From Algoriphagus oliviformis (GTDB taxonomy: Bacteria > Bacteroidota > Bacteroidia > Cytophagales > Cyclobacteriaceae), in the NCBI RefSeq assembly GCF_017254915.1, contig NZ_JAFKCT010000008.1, forward strand, positions 213,771 to 277,770: 64,000 nucleotides of DNA. Direction: 5' to 3'. Positions within the stretch are counted from its first letter, which is position 1. Each line of letters starts with the position of its first letter. This document shows, piece after piece, positions 27,590 to 35,825 of the stretch. The notes under the pieces were generated by a model, which worked only from the letters and a program-made list of their open reading frames with translations, had not been told where the DNA came from and did no database searches. The position numbers and the translations under genes were made by a program.

Positions 27590-29410
27590 ATGAACACCTA
27601 TTTTAGACTTTTGGGCTTCGCCAAGCCCATAGAAAAATACGCCGTTCCGTATTTTCTGCTCACCGTATTGGCCACGCTATTCAACACGATGAACCTGGCC
27701 CTGCTGGCCCCGCTCTTGGCGGCACTGTTTAAGGATGCGGAGGGCGTCCAGAAAACCGCCCCCGAGTCCGCTACCGACTTCATGGCTTGGATGGAATATT
27801 CGACCTACCGGGTTCAGACGGAATTTGGGCAAATGCAGGCCCTCCAGTGGATCTGCGCGGCCATCCTCGTTTCCGTCCTGCTGAGCAACCTGTTCAAATA
27901 CCTCTCATTCAGGACAATGGAAAGCTTCCGCATCCATACTTTGCTCAACCTCCGCAACGCCCTTTTCGACCATGTCATGGACATGGACTTGGCTTATTTC
28001 ACCGCCCAGCGCAAAGGCAACATCATGTCCAAGATCACCTCCGACGTGCAGGTAGTCCAGTACTCCGTGACCAGCACGCTGCAGGTACTTTTCAAAGAAC
28101 CCCTGCAGCTCCTTGCCTACCTCGTGGTATTGTTTACGATCTCGGTCAAGCTGACGCTGTTTGCCGTGCTGGTGATCCCAGCCTCCGCCTGGATCATCGC
28201 CAGAATCGTCCGAAAACTGCGCGCGCAGGCCAAAGAAGCCCAAGAGCGCTTTGGGATGATGATCAGCTACCTCGACGAGTCCCTGTCCGGCATCCGGGTG
28301 ATCAAGGCCTTCAATGCCTCAGACAGGATCAAGGAAAAATTCTCCGGGGAAAACCACGCCTTTTCCGAACTGGGCCGCAAGATGGCCTATCGCCAGCAGC
28401 TGGCCTCGCCCACGAGCGAGTTTCTGGGTGTGCTGATGGTCACCATCCTCGTCCTGTATGGGGGGAACTTGGTCTTGCTTGGTGACTCCGGGCTTTCGGC
28501 GGCATCCTTCATCACCTACATCGCGATCTTTTCCCAGATCATGAGACCGGCCAAGGCGATGACAGAATCCTTCAGCACCCTCAATTCCGGCCTGGCTGCG
28601 GGCGAGCGGGTACTGGAGGTCTTGGACGAAAAGGCAGACCTGGCGGAGAACGCAGACCTGCACGCTATCCGGGACTTCAAAAAAGAGATCCGTTTTCACG
28701 AAGTCACCTTTGCCTACGATGCCAAGCCCATCCTAAACCAGGTCAGCTTTGTAATCCCAAAAGGAAAGACCATCGCGCTGGTGGGGCCATCGGGTGGTGG
28801 AAAATCCACTTTGATGGACTTCATCCCCATGTTTCACCGGCCGACTTGGGGCAAGGTAAGCATCGACGGACATGACCTGCGGGACGTCTCCGCCAGCTCG
28901 GTCCGATCCCTCATCGGCATGGTCAACCAGGAAAGCATCCTCTTCCACGACAGCATCCGAAACAACATCGCCTTCAGCAAACCCGATGCGACGGACGCAG
29001 AGATCGAGGCCGCAGCCCGCATCGCCAATGCGCATGACTTCATCCTCGAAACCGAAAATGGCTACGACACGCAGATCGGCGACCGGGGTGCCCGCCTGTC
29101 CGGAGGCCAGCGCCAGCGGATCTGCATCGCCAGGGCGGTGCTCCAGAATCCGCCCATCCTCCTCCTGGACGAAGCCACTTCGGCCCTGGACACGGAGTCG
29201 GAGTATTTGGTACAGGATGCTTTGCAAAAACTCATGGTCAACCGCACCACACTGGTGATTGCCCACCGGCTCAGCACCATCCAAAAGGCCGACCAAATCC
29301 TCGTGATTGAGGACGGAAAAATCATCGAGCAAGGCAACCACTTTGAGCTGCTTTTCCAAGATGGCTTCTACAGCAAGCTGATCGAAAAACAAAGCCTCGA
29401 GAAAGCATGA
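27590..29410 (+). CDS. MsbA-like ABC transporter (fused permease-ATPase)
   Basis: 606 residues: a six-helix exporter membrane domain (about 1-320) and one nucleotide-binding domain with Walker A GPSGGGKST, Q-loop VNQES, signature LSGGQRQR, Walker B ILLLDEATSALD and the H-loop VIAHRLST. Half-transporter of the lipid/glycolipid flippase type, forming homodimers in the inner membrane. The start at 27590 (MNTYFRLLGFAKPIE) is preferred over an ATG 84 nt upstream because the residues before it have no coding character. It overlaps the first glycosyltransferase by 4 nt (ATGA), so it probably exports the product those enzymes build, a glycolipid or surface polysaccharide unit. Confidence 0.93.
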   Translation: MNTYFRLLGFAKPIEKYAVPYFLLTVLATLFNTMNLALLAPLLAALFKDAEGVQKTAPESATDFMAWMEYSTYRVQTEFGQMQALQWICAAILVSVLLSNLFKYLSFRTMESFRIHTLLNLRNALFDHVMDMDLAYFTAQRKGNIMSKITSDVQVVQYSVTSTLQVLFKEPLQLLAYLVVLFTISVKLTLFAVLVIPASAWIIARIVRKLRAQAKEAQERFGMMISYLDESLSGIRVIKAFNASDRIKEKFSGENHAFSELGRKMAYRQQLASPTSEFLGVLMVTILVLYGGNLVLLGDSGLSAASFITYIAIFSQIMRPAKAMTESFSTLNSGLAAGERVLEVLDEKADLAENADLHAIRDFKKEIRFHEVTFAYDAKPILNQVSFVIPKGKTIALVGPSGGGKSTLMDFIPMFHRPTWGKVSIDGHDLRDVSASSVRSLIGMVNQESILFHDSIRNNIAFSKPDATDAEIEAAARIANAHDFILETENGYDTQIGDRGARLSGGQRQRICIARAVLQNPPILLLDEATSALDTESEYLVQDALQKLMVNRTTLVIAHRLSTIQKADQILVIEDGKIIEQGNHFELLFQDGFYSKLIEKQSLEKA

Positions 29411-30354
29411 AAGCGCTACCACTTCTATCCATAGGCCTCTGTACCTACAACGGCGGAAAATACCTCCGCCAGCAGCTGGAGTCCCTGGTGAGCCAGACTT
29501 ACCGACCACTGGAGATCCGCATCCGGGACGACCAGTCCACGGACGACACCTTTGACATCATCCGGGAGTTTCAGGCCGCGCATCCCTTCATCCATGCCAT
29601 CCAAAACGAAGAAAGGCTTGGGCTTCAGAAGAACTTCGAGGCGGTCTTCCAGGACTGCACCGGCGAGCTGATCGCCCCCTGCGACCAGGACGACATCTGG
29701 GCTCCCAACAAGCTCGAAAACCTCCAAAAATCCATGGGCTCGCATGTCATGGTGTACCACGACTCCGAGCTCATCGACGAAGCCGGCGGCCCCATGGGCT
29801 ATCGGATCTCGGATAGGTTTAGACTGGGAAACTTCACCCTGCAGACCCCCTTCCTGCTGTTCAACTGCGTGTCGGGACACGGCATGCTATTCCAAAGGAA
29901 AATCCTGGAGCTGGCCATACCGATTCCCCCGGTGGGCTTCTATGACCATTGGCTCGCCTTGGTCGCCCTGGAGTTTGGCACCATCGGCTACTCTCCCGAT
30001 GTGCTGGTGAAATACCGGCAACACAGCGACAACCAGACCGACATCCTTGGAAACAAGAAAAAGCTGACGGGGATGGACCGGGTACGAAGCCGGATCTCCA
30101 GGGAAAACACCTGGCTGGAAGTCTGCAGCAAATTCCTGGAAACGCGAAATCCCAGCCATCCGGCCATTCAGCTCAACCAGCTGGCAAAAAAGCGGGAAAG
30201 CTCCTACTTCACCTTTGGTCTGGGCTGGGAGATCTGGCAGCGCCGCAGGGAAATCCTCGACATCGTGCCCTATTCCACCTTTGCCAAACTGGCCTTTTCC
30301 TTCCGCTACAGTCTGGGACTGAAGACCAAGCAGCTCTTCTATGCAATCCGATGA
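29407..30354 (+). CDS. Family 2 glycosyltransferase (first of three)
   Basis: 315 residues, GT-A fold: LSIGLCTYNGGKYLRQQLES at the start, RDDQSTDDTFDII for nucleotide-sugar binding, and the CDQDDIW metal/donor motif. A typical rhamnosyl- or similar glycosyltransferase of surface polysaccharide clusters. Start overlaps the stop of the ABC transporter (ATGA). C-terminal helices 260-315 lack membrane segments, so it is probably peripheral. Confidence 0.93.
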   Translation: MKALPLLSIGLCTYNGGKYLRQQLESLVSQTYRPLEIRIRDDQSTDDTFDIIREFQAAHPFIHAIQNEERLGLQKNFEAVFQDCTGELIAPCDQDDIWAPNKLENLQKSMGSHVMVYHDSELIDEAGGPMGYRISDRFRLGNFTLQTPFLLFNCVSGHGMLFQRKILELAIPIPPVGFYDHWLALVALEFGTIGYSPDVLVKYRQHSDNQTDILGNKKKLTGMDRVRSRISRENTWLEVCSKFLETRNPSHPAIQLNQLAKKRESSYFTFGLGWEIWQRRREILDIVPYSTFAKLAFSFRYSLGLKTKQLFYAIR

Positions 30355-30397
30355 AGGCCAAAGTCCGCATGGTCTTGAACGCCGAAAACGCCAACGC

Positions 30398-31387
30398 ATG
30401 AAAGTCTCCATCATCATCCCCTGCTACAACTACGGACGCTACCTGGACGAGTGCTTCTCCAACCTCCAGGGACAAAGCCACCCGGACTGGGAGGCCATCG
30501 TGGTGGACGATGGCTCCACGGACCAGACTGCGGAAATCGTGGACGCGTGGCGGTCCAAGGAGCAGCGCATCCGCTACTTCCGCCAAGAGAACTCCGGAGT
30601 GTCCGCAGCCAGAAACCTGGGGCTAAAAAAGGCCAGCGGCGAGCTGATCCAATTCCTGGATGCGGATGACCTGCTGAGTCCGGACAAGATCCGGCTTCAG
30701 GCCGATTACTTCCTCCGGCATCCGGAAGTCGATCTTTGCTACACCGAAAACCACTACTTCGCAGACGGCGCCCCCGACCTGCGTTTCCCGGACCAGGAAT
30801 GCCTGGGAAGGGAGTGGATGATCCGGTTTTCCGGCAGGGGTGCTTTTGCGATCGAGCAGCTGATCCGAAACAACCTGGCGGTCGTCAGCAGCCCCATGTT
30901 GCGGAAAAGCCTGGTGGACTATGCGGGATTTTTCCCGGAAAAACTCCGGCACAACGAGGACTGGCAGTACTGGCTGCAGTGCGCCCTGGCAGGGGCCAAC
31001 ATCCACTTCCTGCCTGAGCCGGAGGCCTACACCCTGATCCGGGTGCATTCGGGGAGTGTCAGCCAGCAAGTGCAGACGATGCGCTACGGTGAGCTGACGC
31101 TCCGCAGCTGGATTCGGGAACAGCTGTCGGAGGCCGCCTCACTGCAAGAGCCCGAAAAAGCCGCGCTCCACAGGCTAAACGAGGAAAGGAAACGCCAGAT
31201 CTTCAAGCAGATCATGTACCATGGGCCGCTGGCCAACCTTGCCCACCTCAGCCGCCTGGCCACGGTGTACGATTGGCCCACCGTGCTCGCTTTTTACCTC
31301 AAAGCACTCAATTTCAGAAGAAAATCAAACCCCAGCCCCCATGCAGGAAATCGACATCATCATCCTGTCCAGCGCCAAGACGCCTGA
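30398..31387 (+). CDS. Family 2 glycosyltransferase (second of three)
   Basis: 329 residues from the ATG at 30398 (MKVSIIIPCYNYGRYLD). Motifs: VVDDGSTDQT and the LDADDLL acidic site, and HNEDWQYWLQ further on, the catalytic-base region. The ATG upstream at 30341 overlaps the previous gene and has poor coding character, so it was not used. The 3' end runs 47 nt into the third glycosyltransferase, and its last residues (HAGNRHHHPVQRQDA) look like read-through of the neighbour's frame, so the last part may not be conserved. Confidence 0.9.
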   Translation: MKVSIIIPCYNYGRYLDECFSNLQGQSHPDWEAIVVDDGSTDQTAEIVDAWRSKEQRIRYFRQENSGVSAARNLGLKKASGELIQFLDADDLLSPDKIRLQADYFLRHPEVDLCYTENHYFADGAPDLRFPDQECLGREWMIRFSGRGAFAIEQLIRNNLAVVSSPMLRKSLVDYAGFFPEKLRHNEDWQYWLQCALAGANIHFLPEPEAYTLIRVHSGSVSQQVQTMRYGELTLRSWIREQLSEAASLQEPEKAALHRLNEERKRQIFKQIMYHGPLANLAHLSRLATVYDWPTVLAFYLKALNFRRKSNPSPHAGNRHHHPVQRQDA

Positions 31388-32075
31388 GCTCCGCAGCATG
31401 ACCTGCCAGGCGATCGAGACCCTCCTAGCCTCGGAGGACTCCAGCCGGATCCGCTTTTTGGTACAGATCTTCGAGTCCGCCAAGACGGCGCCCTACGAAT
31501 ACCCCAACTGCACCACGGTCTTTCCCAGCATCCCCTTCAACTACAACTGCTACATGAACCTGGGGATCAAACGGGGCCGAGCGCCTTGGGTCTGCCTCTG
31601 CAACAACGACCTGCTGTTTCATCCCGGCTGGGCGACCGCGCTGCTGTCGGCCATGCGCAAGTACCCCGACCTCGAAAGCGCCTCCCCACTCTGTGAGATC
31701 AACCATCGCGAACGCGGGATTTTCCCCGACACGGGAACCTACATGGGCTACGAGGTGAGAAAGCATGTAGCGGGCTGGTGCCTGTTTTTCAAGCGGAGCA
31801 TGCTGAAGAAAACCGGCCTGCTGGATGAGCGCTTCAAGTTTTGGTATGCGGACAATGACTACGCGAAGACGCTGGAAAAGCTCAAAGTCCTGCATGCGCT
31901 CGTGTCGGACGCCAAGGTAGACCATCTGGAAAGCCAAACCCTCCAGACCAGAACCGCCAAGGAGCAACTCATGCTGACGACCGATGAGCGCTTCCTCTAC
32001 GAATGCAAATGGGGAGGCAGGAGCTATTTCTCCTACCTCAACTACAGACGAAAGCAGCTTTTCAGAAAGAAATGA
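31341..32075 (+). CDS. Family 2-like glycosyltransferase (third of three)
   Basis: 244 residues from the ATG at 31341 (MQEIDIIILSSAKT), which overlaps the previous gene by 47 nt. It shows the GT-A pattern with WVCLCNNDLLFHPGW (donor/metal site NND) and the acceptor-site segment LLDERFKFWYADNDYAKTL, as in family 2 enzymes of the short rhamnosyltransferase type. Last gene of the ABC-glycosyltransferase unit; no terminator is seen before the repeat array. Confidence 0.85.
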   Translation: MQEIDIIILSSAKTPELRSMTCQAIETLLASEDSSRIRFLVQIFESAKTAPYEYPNCTTVFPSIPFNYNCYMNLGIKRGRAPWVCLCNNDLLFHPGWATALLSAMRKYPDLESASPLCEINHRERGIFPDTGTYMGYEVRKHVAGWCLFFKRSMLKKTGLLDERFKFWYADNDYAKTLEKLKVLHALVSDAKVDHLESQTLQTRTAKEQLMLTTDERFLYECKWGGRSYFSYLNYRRKQLFRKK

Positions 32076-32180
32076 AATACTATTTCGACCATCGACGTCA
32101 CGCCACCGCTAACCATTTACTAGTCACAGCTGGTCTCTAATAGCTTGCGCCATATTCACAAACGAAGCCCACCGAATCCT

Positions 32181-33110
32181 CCGTGGTAAAAAACCATCCG
32201 TGCATCTCTGGCTATTTATTCTACCGCCAAGAGCCCAAAGAAACACGAAGAAAGAAAACCGTAACCTAAGGTCAAAACCCTGGGCTAGCGAGCTGTCGCC
32301 CCGATGGGGCTAGCTTTCGCGCCAACCCCTGGCTCATACTCTCTTTTCTCCCTCCCAGCCCTCCGTGGCAAAAAACCATCCGTGCATCTGTGGCTATTTA
32401 TTCTACCGCCAAGAGCCCAAAGAAACACGAAGAAAAACCGTAACCTAAGGTCAAAACCCTAGGCTACCGAGCTGTCGCCCCGATGGGGCTAGCTTTCGCG
32501 CCAAACACTGGCCCCTCCCCTTTCCCCCTCCTAGCCCTCCGTGGTAAAAAAACCATCCGTGCATCTCTGGCTATTTATTCAACCGCCAAGAGCCCAAAGA
32601 AACACGAAGAAAAAAACCGTAATCTAGGGCCAAAACCCTGGGCTACCGAGCTGTCGCCCGATGGGGCTAGCTTTCGCGCCAAACACTGGCCCGTCCCCCT
32701 TCCCCCTCCTAGCCCTCCGTGGTAAAAAAAACATCCGTGCATCTCTGGCTATTTATTCAACCGCCAAGAGCCCAAAGAAACACGAAGAAAAAAACCGTAA
32801 CCTAGGGTCAAAACCCTAGGCTACCGAGCTGTCGTCCGATGGGGCTAGCTTTCGCGCCAAACACTGGCCCCTCCCTTCTCTCTCTCTCCTAGCTCTGTGG
32901 TGAAAAAACCATCCGTGCATCTCTGGCTATTTTTTCAACCGCCAAGAGCCCAAAGAAACACGAAGAAAAAAAACCGTAACCTAGGGTTGAAACCCTAGGC
33001 TACCGAGCTGTCGCCCGATGGGGCTAGCTTTCGCGCCAACCCCTTGACGCCTCCCTTTCTCTCTCTCCTCGCTCTGTGGTAAAAAAACCATCCGTGCTTC
33101 TGTGGCAAAA
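32181..33110. repeat. Tandem array of ~178-bp repeats (5 full, 1 partial)
   Basis: Units start at 32181, 32363, 32539, 32717, 32895 and 33074 (lengths 182, 176, 178, 178, 179; the sixth is cut after ~37 bp). Each unit begins CCGTGGT (CTGTGGT in the last two), followed by an A-run and CATCCGTGCATCTCTGGC, then the block AGAGCCCAAAGAAACACGAA, a hairpin block around CCTAGGGTCAAAACCCTAGG, then GAGCTGTCG and GATGGGGCTAGCTTTCGCGCC. The hairpin is perfect in units 4 and 5 and partly mismatched in unit 1. Differences between units are single bases and A-run lengths, so duplication is recent. A short related piece recurs at 34481-34500. Confidence 0.9.
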
Positions 33111-33138
33111 AACCCAGTTTCTCCCTTAATTTAAGGCT

Positions 33139-34284
33139 ATGAAATTCTTTTCCATTCTCGGCGCCGCAGCCCTCCTAGCCGCCTGCAACGCACCCAAACA
33201 AGAAGCCCAAGTGAACCCGATCCCCGAAGCCCCTTCCTACGATTTCCTGGTCGGCACCTATACTGACTCCCTAAACCACGGCATCAACTTCCTCTCCTTT
33301 TCCCCTGCGGAAAACCTCATGACCGTGGAGACCATCGCAGCCGGTATCGCCAACCCCTCCTTCGTAGTGGCAACCCGGGACGGGAAGACGGTCTATTCCC
33401 TGGAAGAAGAGGCTGGCAAAAACGGAGGCAAAGTGCTGACTTTTTCGAGAAACCCCTCCGACAATTCCCTGACGCTTACCGATCAGGATGACTCCATGGG
33501 AGACCACCCCTGCCATATTTCCATTTCGCCAGATGAGGATTTCCTGCTTTTGGGTAACTATTCCGGCGGCAGTCTGTCCGTGTTTAAGGTGAGTTCCGAG
33601 CAAAAGCTGGATTTTGTCCAGCTCATCCAGCACACTGGGAAAAGCGTGAATCCCGAGCGGCAGGAGAAGCCCCACGTCCACTCCACGACCTTCGACCCGG
33701 AGGGAAAGCGCGTGCTGGTCGCCGACCTGGGCACGGACAAAGTTTATGTCTATGATTTTGACGCCAGCAAAGCCGAGCCGCTGGCGCTTTCGGGCGAGTT
33801 TCCCATGACTCCCGGAGATGGGCCGCGGCACCTCGCTTTCTCGGCGGATGGCAAGGAAGTCCTGGTTGTAGAGGAGATGACCGCCATGCTGGATGTATTC
33901 TCCTACGAAAACGGCAAGCTTGCCCCCAAACAGCGCCTTTCGCTGTTGGATGAGGGCTTTAGCGGTGGTGTGGGAGCGGCGGAGATTCGCCTGTCCCCCG
34001 ATGGAAAAAATGTGTACGTCTCCAACCGGGGCGATGCCAATACCATCTCGGTCTTTGCTAAAAATGCCGCTGGCGAGTACGAACGCATCCAGAACATCCC
34101 CTCCGGTGGCCTCATGCCCCGCAACTTCAACCTCACCGCAGATGGCAAATACCTGCTCTCTGCCCACCAAGCCAGCCACGACATCGTGATCTTCGAAAGA
34201 GATCCTGCCACTGGCAAACTCGCCCAAACCCCGTGGAAAGCCGACATCCACAAGCCCGTGTACTTGCATCGATTGGGAAACTAG
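33139..34284 (+). CDS. Lactonase-family (6-phosphogluconolactonase-like) lipoprotein
   Basis: 381 residues with a lipoprotein signal (ALLAAC, Cys16), then a seven-bladed propeller typical of the YbhE/Pgl lactonase family: FLVGTYTDS at the start, DHPCHISISPDEDFLLLGNYSGGSLSVF, HVHSTTFDPEGKRVLVADLG, DGPRHLAFSADGK and MPRNFNLTADGKYLL. E. coli YbhE hydrolyses 6-phosphogluconolactone in the cytosol; this copy is exported and lipidated, so a phosphorylated substrate is less likely and it may open sugar lactones in the periplasm. It stands alone, right after the repeat array. Confidence 0.88.
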   Translation: MKFFSILGAAALLAACNAPKQEAQVNPIPEAPSYDFLVGTYTDSLNHGINFLSFSPAENLMTVETIAAGIANPSFVVATRDGKTVYSLEEEAGKNGGKVLTFSRNPSDNSLTLTDQDDSMGDHPCHISISPDEDFLLLGNYSGGSLSVFKVSSEQKLDFVQLIQHTGKSVNPERQEKPHVHSTTFDPEGKRVLVADLGTDKVYVYDFDASKAEPLALSGEFPMTPGDGPRHLAFSADGKEVLVVEEMTAMLDVFSYENGKLAPKQRLSLLDEGFSGGVGAAEIRLSPDGKNVYVSNRGDANTISVFAKNAAGEYERIQNIPSGGLMPRNFNLTADGKYLLSAHQASHDIVIFERDPATGKLAQTPWKADIHKPVYLHRLGN

Positions 34285-34678
34285 CGGCAGCTGTGTTTGA
34301 TTTTCACCACAGAGAGCTCGGAGAAAAATGAGGCAAAAAGTCCCTAATAGCGCTGCACCCCTGCGGCATTTCGAGCGCTGACATTTTCTCGCAAAAGCGG
34401 AAAGTCACAAAGACCCAACTTTGAAACCTTGAGAAACACCCGTGAAAACAGGAGCAATTGCCCTCTAAAAAAATCTCCCATTTCTCTGTGGTAAAAAAAT
34501 CTTATGATTATCCGCTTTTATGCCAGTAGGCAGCAGTGACAATTCGAAAGATCGCTAAAATTCGGGCTTTGCCCTACTTCGGTCTTCGGTCATCGGTCTT
34601 CCGACCTGCCTGAGCAGACAGGCCCGATTGAAGAAGCAAATTCGCTTACTGGTAAGATTGCGGATAATCATGAAAAAT
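34285..34678. other. 394-bp non-coding stretch with repeat debris
   Basis: No gene. It contains a fragment related to the 178-bp repeats (CTCTGTGGTAAAAAAA at 34484-34499), and its right part is the MITE-like element listed separately. Confidence 0.5.
34504..34671. mobile_element. Putative 168-bp MITE-like element
   Basis: Perfect 12-bp terminal inverted repeats ATGATTATCCGC (34504-34515) and GCGGATAATCAT (34660-34671), with imperfect inner extension (CCAGTA against TACTGG). Flanks carry AAAAATCT on both sides (34495-34502 and 34673-34680), a possible target duplication offset by one base from the repeat tips. No transposase inside. Ends 7 bp before the menC stop codon. Inner direct sequences such as TCGGTCTTCGGTCATCGGTC are simple repeats. 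Confidence 0.5.
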
Positions 34679-35761
34679 CTACACCGGTTCCTCCCAGCCA
34701 ATCTCTGGATTGTAAAAAATCTTCCCGGCCTTGATCTCTAGCGGGGAAGCGAGGTTGTTGTGATAAAGCTTGCCCGTACCGAGTCCCTGTGGAATGCGCG
34801 TGTCCAGCGCCGAGGCCAGCTGGGAGATGGCATTGAGGCCGATGTTGCTCTCCAGCGCAGAGGTCATCCACCAACCGATCCCGCGCTCCTCGGCCAGCCT
34901 CACCCATTCTTGGGTTTCCAGGATTCCACCCAGCAAGGTCGGCTTGAGAATGATGTGTTGGGGCCGGATGCTGTCCAGTAGCGCCTTCTTTTCCTCCACC
35001 CCGATCAGCTCCTCATCCAGGGCGATGGGCAAAGGGGTGGATTTGCAGAGGATATTCATCTCCTTCCACTGTCCAGCCCGGATGGGTTGCTCGATGCTGT
35101 GGATATCCAAGGCAGCAAGCCGCTCCAGCTTACCCCTCGCTTCTTGGGGGGTGAAAGCCCCATTGGCATCGACGCGCAGGACGATCTGCTCTTTGGAAAA
35201 GCGGCTACGGATGTATTGCAAAAGTGCAATCTCCTGCTGAAAATCAATGGCCCCGATTTTCATCTTGATGCAGTCAAAGCCCTCGGCGAGCTTTTGCTCG
35301 ATCTGCTCCAGCATAAACTCCCGGTCACCCATCCAGATCAGCCCATTGATGGAAATACCCGCCTGACGGTCAAAAAACGGGTTGGGAAAAAGTCGCTTCT
35401 TACCGCCACCTGCCAAGTCGAGCAGCGCCGTCTCCAGCCCAAATCGGATCGAAGGCAGCTCCGGGGGAACCAGCATTTTCACCTCCTCCAAGATCTCCGG
35501 CTCCTCCAACACAAAGGACATCCCGCTGAGTGCGTCCAGGATCTTCACCAGCAGCTCCTCAAAATCCTCCCGATGGTCGATGCTGAGCTTGACCAGCGGA
35601 GCAGCCTCCCCCCAACCCATCACGGATGGATTTTGGGGATCAAAAGCCTTGATCCAATACACGTCCCGCGTCTTCAGCACCCCGCGTGAGGTGCCCGCGT
35701 CAAAGCGGAAGTCGAGGGTTCGGCGGATATGGGAAAAGCGGAGCGTGGCAGAAGCAGGCAT
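34679..35761 (-). CDS. menC: o-Succinylbenzoate synthase
   Basis: 360 residues from the ATG at 35761 (MPASATLRFSHI), divergent from queA. Enolase-superfamily: the catalytic K-x-K pair in CIKMKIG, the metal ligands DANG, IEQP and LDEEL, and the second lysine in ILKPTLLGG. MenC dehydrates SHCHC to o-succinylbenzoate in menaquinone biosynthesis (cytosol). The Bacteroidota menC has this length and sequence style; an L-Ala-D/L-Glu epimerase is the main alternative, but the LKPTLLGG block and lack of peptide-epimerase hallmarks favour MenC. No other men genes are in the window. An upstream ATG at 35812 is 14 nt from the queA start and was rejected. Confidence 0.85.
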   Translation of the reverse strand: MPASATLRFSHIRRTLDFRFDAGTSRGVLKTRDVYWIKAFDPQNPSVMGWGEAAPLVKLSIDHREDFEELLVKILDALSGMSFVLEEPEILEEVKMLVPPELPSIRFGLETALLDLAGGGKKRLFPNPFFDRQAGISINGLIWMGDREFMLEQIEQKLAEGFDCIKMKIGAIDFQQEIALLQYIRSRFSKEQIVLRVDANGAFTPQEARGKLERLAALDIHSIEQPIRAGQWKEMNILCKSTPLPIALDEELIGVEEKKALLDSIRPQHIILKPTLLGGILETQEWVRLAEERGIGWWMTSALESNIGLNAISQLASALDTRIPQGLGTGKLYHNNLASPLEIKAGKIFYNPEIGWEEPV

Positions 35762-35797
35762 GGGAGTTTGGGGAATTTCGGGTAAAAAATGGATGCC

Positions 35798-35805
35798 TAT
35801 ATTTG
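35798..35805 (+). promoter_or_regulatory. Bacteroidota-type -7 promoter element of queA
   Basis: TATATTTG matches the TAnnTTTG -7 consensus of Bacteroidota; a weak -33-like TTTC lies about 18 bp upstream. It is 20 bp before the queA ATG at 35826 and would make a short leader, which supports that start over an in-frame ATG at 35790. Confidence 0.55.
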
Positions 35806-35825
35806 CATCCAAATCAGCCCATCCG

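Noticed and set aside
32483..32725. Short protein encoded by the 178-bp repeats
   Set aside because: The frame is broken or shifts between units because A-run lengths vary, and there is no ribosome site; sequence conservation is at DNA level.
32181..33110. CRISPR array
   Set aside because: Units are ~178 bp and continuous, with no variable spacers between short repeats; no cas genes are present.
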